Shown piece by piece: positions 35,734 to 47,147 of a DNA stretch of 64,000 bases. Source of the stretch: Nocardioides albus (lineage in GTDB: Bacteria > Actinomycetota > Actinomycetes > Propionibacteriales > Nocardioidaceae); the NCBI RefSeq assembly GCF_014648255.1, contig NZ_BMQT01000003.1:372001-436000 (forward strand). The letters run 5' to 3'. The first letter of the stretch is position 1, and every line of letters starts with the position of its first letter. The notes below the pieces were generated by a model. The model had not been told where the DNA came from. It saw only the letters and a list, made by a program, of their open reading frames with translations, and made no database searches. The translations under genes and the position numbers were made by a program.

Positions 35734-36615
35734 GTCAGGCGCTCCGGGATCTTGTTCTCGTGCTTGCTGAAGATCAGCTGGGCGATCACCAGCAGGGCCA
35801 GCGAGACGCCGAGCGCGCCCAGGCCCCACAGCCACAGGTCATCGGGCAGCGTGGCAGCGGACACCTCGGGGTCAGGGGTCGCGCCGACCCAGAAGGCCTG
35901 CTGGAAAAGCAGCACCGCATCGGCGATCGGGTTGAGCAGGTAGATCCAGGACTTGTCGCCGAGGGCACCCTCGATCAACGTGAACGGGTACATCATGGGT
36001 ACGCCGAACCGGATGTAGTTGGTCAAGATGTTGACTGCGCTGCCGAAGTCCCGGAAGAAGACGTTGGCCAGGCTGAACACCAGCGCCAGTGCGGTGCCGA
36101 GCGCCATCACGATGCCGAGCGCCAGCAGGAACGCGGGCACCGTCTCCCAGGACGGCGTCCACCCGCTGAACAGGCACACGACCAACAGGATGATCGTCGC
36201 CGGCACCAGGTGGTAGAGCGAGACCAGCATCGAGGCGACCGGGAACATCTCCTTCGGCATCGCCATCTTCTTCAGCAGGCCCTTGTTGCCCATCAGCGAC
36301 CGGGTGCCCGCCCCGAAGGTCTCGGTGAAGAAGTGGACGATCACCAACCCGGCAAAGAGGTGGATCGGGTAGTTCTCCATGCCCTTGGCGTCGGACATCC
36401 CCATGATCTTGCCCATGAACAGCCAGTAGACACAGAACTGCGTCAGCGGGTTGATGTAGGACCAGAAGACCCCGAGGATCGAGTTGGAGTAGCGACCGCT
36501 GATCTCCCGCTGCACGAGCAGCTTGAGGAGGTAACGGCGCTTGAAGACCGAGAGCAGGCCGAGGTTCTCCGCCGGGGGTGCCAGCGGAGCGTCGACGATC
36601 CGTACGGGGCGTTCA

Positions 36616-36632
<17 letters not shown>
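35730..36632 (-). CDS. Polysaccharide ABC exporter permease (Wzm-like)
   Basis: A 300-residue ABC-2-type permease with about six transmembrane helices. The cytoplasmic start LVQREISGRYSNSILGVFWSYINPL and the NPIADAVLLFQQAFW segment near the end are typical of O-antigen and galactan exporters. It partners the ATPase encoded immediately downstream. The ATG at 36632 overlaps the end of glfT2 by 17 nt. Confidence 0.9.
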
Positions 36633-39842
<3,210 letters not shown>

Positions 39843-39917
39843 TCAGTCTAGGTCTCAAGTGGATACGGAGTCGGTCAGGGAGTTCGTTCAGGGAGTTCGT
39901 TCAGTCGGATGGGACGG

Positions 39918-40817
39918 TCAAGACTTGGGCAGGGTGCGCATGTCCCGAGCGGCGCGCAATGCCTTGATCACGTTGACGGCCTCGTGCTTGCCGCCGCGCA
40001 GCGGGCTGAGGAGGACCACAGCCGCGGTGATGAGCCAGGGCTTGAGACGTACGAGGACGTTCTCGCCGTAGCGGAAGTGGACGACGAAGAGGTTGCGGTA
40101 CATGTAGAAGCCCTTCCAGCCGGCCAGGTCGTGCTGCTGGCTGAAGTCGAGCTGTCGCACGAGCACCGCGTCGCGTACGGCCCAGATCGTGCGGCCGGCA
40201 CGACGGGCGCGGATCGCGAGATCCACGTCGTCGTAGAAGATGAAGTAGGTCGGATCGGGAAGGCCGATCTCCTCCAGGACGGTGCGGCGGATCATGAAGC
40301 CCTCGAAGGCGACGTTCTCCACCGGGACCCGCTCGGGCATGGCGTCGCGGGTCGGGTAGGTGTCCATGACCGCGGCGGTCTTGGGCTTGATCGCCAGCGG
40401 GTTGCGCAGGTCGAACTTCAGCGCGGCCAGCTCGATCAGCTTGCCGTTGCGGTCCTCGCGCACCGAGAAGAGGCAGTCCTCGTCCTGGGCGAGCAGCACC
40501 TCGAGGCAGTCGTGGGCCGGGACGACGTCGTCGTCGATCAGGTAGAGGCGGTCCCAGCCCTGCTCGACCGCGGCCTTGGTGCCGAGATGGAAACCGCCCG
40601 CGCCGCCGAGGTTCTCCGGGCTGTCGATGACCTGCAGGTTGGGCGTGACCGCCTCGGCCAGCACCTGGCCGGTGTGGTCGGTGGAGGCGTTGTTGACCAC
40701 GATCACCGCGTCGGCGGGCTGGTCGAGCTTGGTGAGCCCGTCCAGCAGCCCGCGCAGCATGTCGGCGCGGTTGTAGGTGACGACGACGATCGCGACCGTC
40801 TCACGGGTGGTGCTCAA
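39918..40817 (-). CDS. GT2 glycosyltransferase, GlfT1-like
   Basis: A 299-residue GT2 enzyme: AIVVVTYNRADMLRGLLDGL, NLGGAGGFHLGTK, the metal site YLIDDDVVP, FIFYDDVDLAIRA, and a C-terminal amphipathic region. GlfT1 adds the first galactofuranose residues to the linkage lipid before GlfT2 extends the chain; that role here is inferred from the cluster. The start is TTG at 40817, overlapping the preceding stop (TTGA); no other start keeps the conserved first strand. Confidence 0.85.
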   Translation of the reverse strand: MSTTRETVAIVVVTYNRADMLRGLLDGLTKLDQPADAVIVVNNASTDHTGQVLAEAVTPNLQVIDSPENLGGAGGFHLGTKAAVEQGWDRLYLIDDDVVPAHDCLEVLLAQDEDCLFSVREDRNGKLIELAALKFDLRNPLAIKPKTAAVMDTYPTRDAMPERVPVENVAFEGFMIRRTVLEEIGLPDPTYFIFYDDVDLAIRARRAGRTIWAVRDAVLVRQLDFSQQHDLAGWKGFYMYRNLFVVHFRYGENVLVRLKPWLITAAVVLLSPLRGGKHEAVNVIKALRAARDMRTLPKS

Positions 40818-41764
40818 CGAAGGAACCTCTCGTGTCCACTGAAGTCCCCCCGGACGGCCGCCCACCACGCCTGCATCGACAGCCAGATCCGGCTCGGCTG
40901 CGGCTTGGTGAGCAGGTAGAACCATAGAGTCTTCGCCACGAAAGCCAAAGCGAAGGGCCACCCGCGGTAGTCGCGCAGGTTGAGCAGGTTGTTGCGAGCC
41001 ATGCAGTAGTGCTTCAGGTCGCTCGGGGTGTGGTTGTACGTCGCCCTCCCCCACGCCATCGGGGTGCCGAGGTCGCCCACCGCCGGGTGGCGCACCTGAG
41101 CGCCGACGACGGTCGCGATCCGCGCTCCGGCCTTCTCGGCGCGGAGGCGATACTCGTGGTCATCGCCCCAGATGAAGTACTCCGCACGCGGGTAGCCGAT
41201 CCGCTCCACGAGGTCGCGGGTGACCAGGACGCCGTTGAAGGGGATCACGATGTCCTTGATCAGGCCGTCGGTGGCGGCGGCCTCGACGTCGGCGAGCTGG
41301 TGGACGACCTTGGAGCGGCCCGGAAGCCGGATCGGGAACACCAGGCGGCCGGGGTTGCCCTCGTCGACCACGAGCGGCCCCCAGAAGTCGAGATCGGTCT
41401 GCTTGAGCAGCAGGGCCAGGCAGTCGGGGTCGGGCAGGCCGTCGTCGTCCATCAGCCAGACCAGGTCGGCGCCGCGCTCGATCGCCAGCTCCAGACCGTC
41501 GTGGAAACCGCCGGCGCCGCCGCTGTTGCGCAGCAGGGTGCGGGCGATCACCGGCACCGCTCCGCCGGTGGTCGAGCCTGTCGAGACCCCTTCGGCGCCG
41601 TCCAGTCCGGCGAGCCACTGCGACGTACCGTCGGTGGAAGCGTTGTCGATGACGATCACCTCGTCGAGGCCGTCGACCGCGTCGAGCCGCTCCAGCAGTC
41701 GCTGCAGCAGCTCGAGACGGTTGAAGGTCACCACGACTGCGGCGACGCGATTGCTCCCTGGCAC
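40814..41764 (-). CDS. GT2 glycosyltransferase with in-frame repeat insertion
   Basis: A 316-residue GT2 enzyme: AAVVVTFNRLELLQRLLERL, LRNSGGAGGFHDGLELA, metal site VWLMDDDGLPDPDCL, FIWGDDHEYRLRAEKAG. It is similar to its downstream neighbour and to GlfT1. A 22-nt dispersed repeat (41567-41588) adds GVSTGSTTG between the first strand pair and NSGGAGGF, where relatives have a shorter loop; the frame stays open. GTG start. Its exact acceptor is unknown. Confidence 0.85.
   Translation of the reverse strand: MPGSNRVAAVVVTFNRLELLQRLLERLDAVDGLDEVIVIDNASTDGTSQWLAGLDGAEGVSTGSTTGGAVPVIARTLLRNSGGAGGFHDGLELAIERGADLVWLMDDDGLPDPDCLALLLKQTDLDFWGPLVVDEGNPGRLVFPIRLPGRSKVVHQLADVEAAATDGLIKDIVIPFNGVLVTRDLVERIGYPRAEYFIWGDDHEYRLRAEKAGARIATVVGAQVRHPAVGDLGTPMAWGRATYNHTPSDLKHYCMARNNLLNLRDYRGWPFALAFVAKTLWFYLLTKPQPSRIWLSMQAWWAAVRGDFSGHERFLR
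41567..41588. repeat. 22-nt dispersed repeat, copy 1
   Basis: GGTGGTCGAGCC followed by TGTCGAGACC. It lies within the coding sequence of the GT2 gene at 40814-41764. Identical copies, inverted, are at 46473-46494 and 48362-48383. Confidence 0.85.
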
Positions 41765-41839
41765 GAGATCCAGACTAGCCGTGACCGCAGGGGATCCCGG
41801 GAATCAGCGAGTCGCGGTGGCCTGTGGTTAACCCCTTGT

Positions 41840-43357
41840 TCAACACGCCGAGGCGAGGTCGTCGGTCTCGTTGGCCTGGTAACCCTTGTTGCGGGAGCCG
41901 AGTGCGCCGCCGGTGACCGGACCGCCCTTGTCGTCGGCTTCGGAGTCGCCCGCCTTGGGCTTGCCCTCGGCCTTCCGCGTGGGCGTCTTGGTCTCACCGT
42001 CGCCGGGCGAGGCGCTCTCCTGGTTGAAGGCCTCCTCCTTCTTCGGTGTGGCCTTCTTCACCGCCTTGCGCACCTCGGCGTGGATCTCGGACATGTCCGG
42101 GTCGGAGGTGTTGACCAGAGGCGGCACCAGCGAGAGCGTCGAGATCTTCTGCGACTTCGCCTTCAGCGCCAGCATCGAGAACCGCTCGATCTCGCTCGGG
42201 GGAACGCTCGTGGTGATCGTGGAGCCGGTCGCCTTCGCGACGTCCTGGTAGTGGCGTACGACGTCCGCGGGGCTGGTCTGCTGCAGGATCGCGTTCAGGA
42301 CGCACTTCTGGCGGGCCATCCGGGAGTAGTCGTCGGAGTCGTGGCGGGCACGGGCGTACCAGAGGGTCTCCCAACCGTCGAGCTTCTTCGTTCCGGGCTG
42401 GATATGGGTGTAGAAGCTGTCGGTCGGGATGCCGACCGGGATCGGCTGGCGCACCTTCAGGGTCACTCCCCCGATGGCGTCCACGATCTCCTCGAAGCCG
42501 TTGAGGTCGACGATGGCGTAGTAGCTCATCTGCAGGTCGGTGATGCCCTCGACGGCGTCCACGGTGGCGGCCATGCCGGGATCCTTCTCGCCCTTGTAGA
42601 GCTCCTTGTGCTCACCCGCCCAGGTGCTCACCCCGTTGAGGTAGCAGCCGTCGCAGTCGAAACCGCGCGGGAACTCCTTGTCCATCGGCGAGCCGTCGTC
42701 GAAGGTGAAGTTCTGCAGGTTGCGGGGCAGGCCGATGAGCACCGTACGTCCGGTCACGGCGTCGATCGAGGCGACCGTGAGCGAGTCGGGACGCAGGCCC
42801 CAGCGGGTCTTCCCGCCGTCGGAGTCGGCCCCGGCGAGCAGCACGTTGAAGCGGCCGTTGTGAGCCTCGGCGGCCGTCGCGCCGGCGAAGATCGTCTCGA
42901 CCATTCCCTTGTGCACGCCGACCAGGTGAGCGCCGAAGATCATGGTCGCGGCCACGGAGAAGGCCAGGGCGCCGTTGATGGCAACGACGATGCGGCGCTG
43001 CTTGAGGTCGAGCTCGAGCGGGCGCCCCAGGCGCCAGGCGTCCACGAAGAGCGCCGCCCAGGCGATGGCACCGGCGATGAGCGCGAGGCGGAAGATGCCG
43101 AGCAGCCATGGCGTCGTACCCAGCCGGAAGATCAGGCCGTGCCACAGCAGGGAGATGCAGAAGACCAGCCCGGCGGTGACCGCGATACCGAAGACGGTCC
43201 AGATCGCGATCCGGCCGACGCGGCGGTTGCCGGCGACGAGCTGGGCCGAGCCGGGCAGCAGCAGCGTGATCAGCAGCAGCGCCATCGCACGGCGGAACCG
43301 CACGCGGGAGGCGCGTTCTGCGGCCGTACGCTGGGGCCGGTAGTTCTGGTCAGCCAT
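41840..43357 (-). CDS. LytR-CpsA-Psr (LCP) family glycopolymer ligase
   Basis: A 505-residue membrane protein. Four hydrophobic helices lie in the first ~145 residues; the LCP domain follows with RFNVLLAGADSDGG, LRPDSLTVASID, VLIGLPRNLQNF, GFEEIVDAIGGV and WYARARHDSDDYSRMARQ, which hold the arginines and aspartates that bind polyprenyl-pyrophosphate. A charged, disordered tail ends the protein. LCP enzymes attach glycopolymers such as arabinogalactan or teichoic acids to peptidoglycan. The ATG at 43357 has GAGGG 7 nt upstream; a GTG at 43360 is the alternative. Confidence 0.92.
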   Translation of the reverse strand: MADQNYRPQRTAAERASRVRFRRAMALLLITLLLPGSAQLVAGNRRVGRIAIWTVFGIAVTAGLVFCISLLWHGLIFRLGTTPWLLGIFRLALIAGAIAWAALFVDAWRLGRPLELDLKQRRIVVAINGALAFSVAATMIFGAHLVGVHKGMVETIFAGATAAEAHNGRFNVLLAGADSDGGKTRWGLRPDSLTVASIDAVTGRTVLIGLPRNLQNFTFDDGSPMDKEFPRGFDCDGCYLNGVSTWAGEHKELYKGEKDPGMAATVDAVEGITDLQMSYYAIVDLNGFEEIVDAIGGVTLKVRQPIPVGIPTDSFYTHIQPGTKKLDGWETLWYARARHDSDDYSRMARQKCVLNAILQQTSPADVVRHYQDVAKATGSTITTSVPPSEIERFSMLALKAKSQKISTLSLVPPLVNTSDPDMSEIHAEVRKAVKKATPKKEEAFNQESASPGDGETKTPTRKAEGKPKAGDSEADDKGGPVTGGALGSRNKGYQANETDDLASAC

Positions 43358-43469
43358 CACAGGTCCCTCGGGAAGACAGTTGTCCCGCCAGTATCACTAG
43401 TCACACAGGTAACAGGGCGGTGCGACGCGCCGTCTAACTCTAGCGGCGTGGCACGGTACCTTTGAGCGC

Positions 43470-44843
43470 ATGCCAAACCCCCGCAACCCTGGCAACCCCA
43501 ACGATCCCCGGTCGCAGCAGTACGGCTGGGCGTACGGTGGTGGCCAGCCCGCCCCGTCCTCCGGGCCGGAGCCCACCAACGTCATGCCCACGGTCCGACG
43601 GCCCCCGGCGGGCTCTCCGCCCCCGGCGCCGCCGCGAGGTGGCTACGACCGGCCGCTCCCCCAGCCGGGGCAGATCGCGCCGACGCCCGACCAGGGCTAT
43701 GGGCAGGGCTATGGGCAGGGCTATGGGCAGGGCTATGGGCAGGGCTATGGGCAGGGCTATGACCAGGGCTATCAGCAGAGCGGTTGGAGCCAGCCGAGCG
43801 AGTACGGCGGCGGCAACGGAGGCTACGGCGGGCCCGGAGGCCCGGGCGACGGCCGCGGCGGCGGGGGCCGCGCACCGAAGCCGAAGAAGCGCCACCCGTT
43901 CCGCCGGTTCGTCGCCATCGTGATGATCCCGGTCCTGATCCTGGTCGGCGCGGTCGCCTGGATCGGCATCAGCGCCTGGAACAAGGTCGACAAGGTCCCC
44001 TACGAGCCGACCGCCGGCGAGCGCCCTGCGGACCAGCCGGGCAATACCTACCTCATCGTCGCCAGCGACTCGCGCGAAGGTCTGACCGCGAAGGAGAAGA
44101 AGAAGCTCTCCACCGGTGACGCCTCGGGCAGCCGCACCGACACGATCAAGCTGCTGCACACCGGTGCCGGCAAGACGATCGTGGTGACGCTCCCGCGTGA
44201 CTCCGTCGTGTCGATCCCGGGTCATGGCGAGACCAAGATCAACGCGGCCTTCGCCTACGGCGGACCCGAGCTGCTGGTGCAGACGATCGAGCAGAACACC
44301 GGCGTCCGCATCGACGGCTATGTCGAGATCGGCATGGGCGGTCTGGCCCGGCTCGTGGACGGCGTGGGTGGCATCGAGATCTGCCCGAAGAAGAACATGA
44401 AGGACCCCAAGGCCGGCCTGGACATCGAGAAGGGCTGCCAGGAGGTCGACGGCGTCACCGCCCTCGCCTACTCCCGCTCCCGCTACGCGGCCGACGACGG
44501 CGACCTGGGTCGCGGCGCCAACCAGACCGAGGTCATCTCCGCGATCGGCAAGAAGGCCACCAGCCCCGGCACGCTGCTCAACCCGTTCAAGCTCGCCGAG
44601 ATGGGCGAGGGCGCCGCGGGGCTCAAGGTCGGCGAGGGCATGAGCGTCCTCGGCGGCGCGCAGTTCCTGTGGGCGTTCAAGGCGCTCGCCGGCGGCTCGG
44701 CGATGACCTGCGGCGTCCCGATCAGCGACTTCGTGGTCAACTGGCGCAAGGAGGACGCGCTGACGATGTTCGGGCACATCAAGGAGGACACCGTCGACGA
44801 CATCCCGGCGGACATCTGCACGCCGACGGGTCTGCCCGAGTAG
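43470..44843 (+). CDS. LCP family glycopolymer ligase with GYGQ repeat tail
   Basis: A 457-residue membrane protein. The cytoplasmic N-terminus is long and disordered, with tandem GYGQ units at about residues 75-100. One transmembrane helix (FVAIVMIPVLILVGAVAWIGI) precedes the LCP domain: TYLIVASDSREGL, SRTDTIKLLH, VVTLPRDSVVSIPGHG, KINAAFAYGG, RLVDGVGGIEI and LAYSRSRYA. Divergent from another LCP gene 113 nt away. A strong terminator follows. Confidence 0.93.
   Translation: MPNPRNPGNPNDPRSQQYGWAYGGGQPAPSSGPEPTNVMPTVRRPPAGSPPPAPPRGGYDRPLPQPGQIAPTPDQGYGQGYGQGYGQGYGQGYGQGYDQGYQQSGWSQPSEYGGGNGGYGGPGGPGDGRGGGGRAPKPKKRHPFRRFVAIVMIPVLILVGAVAWIGISAWNKVDKVPYEPTAGERPADQPGNTYLIVASDSREGLTAKEKKKLSTGDASGSRTDTIKLLHTGAGKTIVVTLPRDSVVSIPGHGETKINAAFAYGGPELLVQTIEQNTGVRIDGYVEIGMGGLARLVDGVGGIEICPKKNMKDPKAGLDIEKGCQEVDGVTALAYSRSRYAADDGDLGRGANQTEVISAIGKKATSPGTLLNPFKLAEMGEGAAGLKVGEGMSVLGGAQFLWAFKALAGGSAMTCGVPISDFVVNWRKEDALTMFGHIKEDTVDDIPADICTPTGLPE
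43692..43775 (+). repeat. 12-bp tandem repeat coding GYGQ
   Basis: Seven units of 12 nt (CAGGGCTATGGG); the first five are identical and the last two drift (CAGGGCTATGAC, CAGGGCTATCAG). It is in frame, so gain or loss of units changes protein length without a frameshift. Confidence 0.95.
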
Positions 44844-44857
44844 CCCGTTCGACCGAC

Positions 44858-44898
44858 GCCGTCCCTACTGACCTTCGTCAGTAGGGACGGCTGCTTTT
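44858..44898 (+). terminator. Rho-independent terminator of LCP gene
   Basis: Perfect 15-bp stem (GCCGTCCCTACTGAC with its complement at 44877-44891), loop CTTC, then TGCTTTTCG. It is 15 nt after the LCP stop and is the clearest terminator in the window. Confidence 0.9.
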
Positions 44899-44939
44899 CG
44901 TCCACTGTGCCGGGCTGCGTACGTCCCTAGGTTCGAGGC

Positions 44940-45665
44940 ATGATCACTTTGGACCACCTGACCAAGAGGTACGGCGCGACCACCGCGGTCGACGACCTCA
45001 CCGTGCAGATAGAACCGGGACGGGTCACCGGCTTCCTCGGCCCCAACGGCGCCGGGAAGTCGACCACGATGCGGATGATCCTCGGCCTCGACCGGCCCAC
45101 GTCCGGGACGGCCACGATCGACGGTCGTCCGTACGCCTCGTTGCAGCGTCCGCTGCGCGAGGTCGGTGCGCTGCTGGATGCCAAGGCGGTGCACCCGGGT
45201 CGCCGGCTGCGTACGCATCTGGTGGCGATGGCGCGGAGCAACTCGATCCCTGTGGCCAGGGTCGACGAGGTGCTCGAGCAGGTCGGCCTCGCCGGGGTCT
45301 CCCGGCGGCGGGCGGGGAGTCTCTCGCTCGGGATGGGCCAGCGGCTCGGGATCGCGGGGGTGCTGCTCGGCGACCCGCGGGTGATGCTCTTCGACGAGCC
45401 GGTCAACGGGCTCGACCCCGACGGGGTGCTGTGGATCCGCAAGCTGCTGCGGTCGCTCGCGGGCGAGGGCCGTACGGTCCTGGTCTCCAGCCATCTGATG
45501 AGCGAGATGCAGCAGACGGCCGACCATCTGGTGGTGCTGGGCCGCGGGCGGCTGCTCGCGGACTCCCCGATGGGCGAGTTCGTCGCCGGGTACGGGTCGC
45601 TAGAGGAGGCGTACTTCCGGCTGACGGCCGGGAGCGTCGAGTACAACGGGACCGAGGTCGCCTGA
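44940..45665 (+). CDS. ABC transporter ATPase
   Basis: A 241-residue ABC ATPase. Walker A is GPNGAGKST, the signature LSLGMGQRLGIAG, Walker B VMLFDEPVNGLDPDG, and the switch histidine SSHLMSE. It belongs to the drug/antibiotic-export type that pairs with simple ABC-2 permeases. It is joined by TGATG to the permease gene and faces a two-component system that may regulate it. Confidence 0.9.
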   Translation: MITLDHLTKRYGATTAVDDLTVQIEPGRVTGFLGPNGAGKSTTMRMILGLDRPTSGTATIDGRPYASLQRPLREVGALLDAKAVHPGRRLRTHLVAMARSNSIPVARVDEVLEQVGLAGVSRRRAGSLSLGMGQRLGIAGVLLGDPRVMLFDEPVNGLDPDGVLWIRKLLRSLAGEGRTVLVSSHLMSEMQQTADHLVVLGRGRLLADSPMGEFVAGYGSLEEAYFRLTAGSVEYNGTEVA

Positions 45666-46441
45666 TGCTCGCCACGATCGCATCGGAATGGACCAAGCTC
45701 TGGTCGGTCCGCTCGACCTGGTGGTGCCTCATCGGCGCGGCCGGGCTGATGGCGCTCTACTCGGTCCCGCTGGGCTTCGATGCCGCCGATCCCAACCCGG
45801 AGATGTCCCGCGCCGATCAGCTGCTCCACGTCGAGGAGGTCGCCACGGCCGGCCTGCTGTTCACCCAGTTCGCGCTGATCGCGCTGGCATTGCTGACGGT
45901 GACCGCGGAGTACGCCTCCGGCAGCATGCGTACGACCCTCCAGTGCGAGCCCCGGCGCGGTCGGGTGCTGCTCGCGAAGCTCCTCGTGGTCGAGGTCGTC
46001 GCCCTGGTCGCCGGAGCGCTGCTGGCCCTTCTCGGTGCCGGCCTCGGCTACCTGACGGCGGGCGACTACGGCGTCTTCGACGTCTCCGCGGTGGCCACGG
46101 TGGCCGGCAAGGTCAGCGTCTACATGGGCGTGGTCGTCGCGCTGGCCATCGGGCTGGCAGTGGCGCTGCGCAGCACCGCGGGAGCGCTGGTGGTGGCGTT
46201 CCTGGCGCTCTTCCTGCTGCCGATGGTGCTGATGATGAGCGGCATGGACCTGATGACCGACGTCTCCTACTACCTGCCGGGGACGGCAGGCACGGAGTAC
46301 CTCGGCATCGGGATCGCGACCCTCTTCGGGCTCGATGACGGGCTCCCCTATGACGCCGCAGGCGGTCTCGGGCTCTTCGCGGCCTGGTCCGGGGTCACGC
46401 TCCTGGCCGGCTATGTGGTGTTCCGCCGGCGAGACGCCTGA
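45665..46441 (+). CDS. ABC transporter permease
   Basis: A 258-residue ABC-2-like permease with about six transmembrane helices; the start IASEWTKLWSVRSTWWC and YASGSMRTTLQCEPRRGRVL are typical. It starts one nucleotide into the ATPase stop (TGATG). The last 47 nt overlap the convergent response regulator gene, because that gene has an extended C-terminus. Substrate is unknown. Confidence 0.88.
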   Translation: MLATIASEWTKLWSVRSTWWCLIGAAGLMALYSVPLGFDAADPNPEMSRADQLLHVEEVATAGLLFTQFALIALALLTVTAEYASGSMRTTLQCEPRRGRVLLAKLLVVEVVALVAGALLALLGAGLGYLTAGDYGVFDVSAVATVAGKVSVYMGVVVALAIGLAVALRSTAGALVVAFLALFLLPMVLMMSGMDLMTDVSYYLPGTAGTEYLGIGIATLFGLDDGLPYDAAGGLGLFAAWSGVTLLAGYVVFRRRDA

Positions 46442-47147
46442 ACCCGTCGGTGGTCGGGCCTTCGGGGCCGGAGGTCTCGACAGGCTCGACCACCGTAAGC
46501 CCGGCCTCGTGGGCGAGGATCGCTGCTTGCACCCGGTTACGTACGCCGAGACGACCGAAAGCGCTGCTCAGATAGGCCTTCACGGTGCCCTCGACGAGAT
46601 GGAGCCGGCGGCCGATCTCGGCGTTGGAGTGTCCCGCGCCGACCAGCGCCATCACGTCGCGCTCCCGGTCGGTCAAGAGGGCGACCTTGGCCCGCGCGTC
46701 CGCGGCCCGCGACATCCGGTCGCCGGCACCGGCGCCGAGCTCGGCGATGACCCGCTGGGCGACTCGTGGCGAGAGGAACGCGGCACCGTCGGCGACCGCG
46801 TGCACGCCCGCGAGCAGCTCGCGCGGATCGCCGGACTTCAGCAGGAACCCGCTGGCGCCGTCGCCGAGCGCGCGGGCGATGTAGGCGTCCTCGGAGAAGG
46901 TGGTCAGCATGATCCGCGCGGTCTCCGGGGCGGTCCGGGCGATCTCGGCCCCGGCGGCCAGGCCGTCCATCCGCGGCATCCGGACATCGAGCAGCGCGAC
47001 GTCCGGCCGGTGACGCTGAACCGCCTCGACCGCCTCGCGGCCGTCGGCGGCCTCGGCAACGACCTCGATCGTCTCGTCGGTCTCCAGGATCGCGCGTACG
47101 CCGGCCCGCACCATCGCCTCGTCGTCGGCCAGCAGCACCCGGATCAC
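46395..47147 (-). CDS. LuxR-type response regulator with repeat-derived tail
   Basis: A 250-residue response regulator: receiver with phosphoacceptor D54 (LLDVRMPRM) and FLLKSGD, then LuxR HTH (RERDVMALVGAGHSNAEIGRR, EGTVKAYLSSAF). The normal domain ends at AHEAGL. The last ~34 residues, beginning TVVEPVETSGPEG, come from a dispersed 22-nt repeat and read-through into the convergent permease gene. ATG overlaps the kinase stop by 4 nt. Confidence 0.9.
   Translation of the reverse strand: MIRVLLADDEAMVRAGVRAILETDETIEVVAEAADGREAVEAVQRHRPDVALLDVRMPRMDGLAAGAEIARTAPETARIMLTTFSEDAYIARALGDGASGFLLKSGDPRELLAGVHAVADGAAFLSPRVAQRVIAELGAGAGDRMSRAADARAKVALLTDRERDVMALVGAGHSNAEIGRRLHLVEGTVKAYLSSAFGRLGVRNRVQAAILAHEAGLTVVEPVETSGPEGPTTDGFRRLAGGTPHSRPGA
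46473..46494. repeat. 22-nt dispersed repeat, copy 2
   Basis: GGTCTCGACAGG followed by CTCGACCACC, inverted relative to copy 1. It codes VVEPVET in the response regulator tail and lies in the 3' region between convergent genes. Confidence 0.85.

Noticed and set aside
43692..43775. CRISPR array
   Set aside because: Units are 12 nt, directly adjacent and without spacers; they encode a protein repeat in frame.
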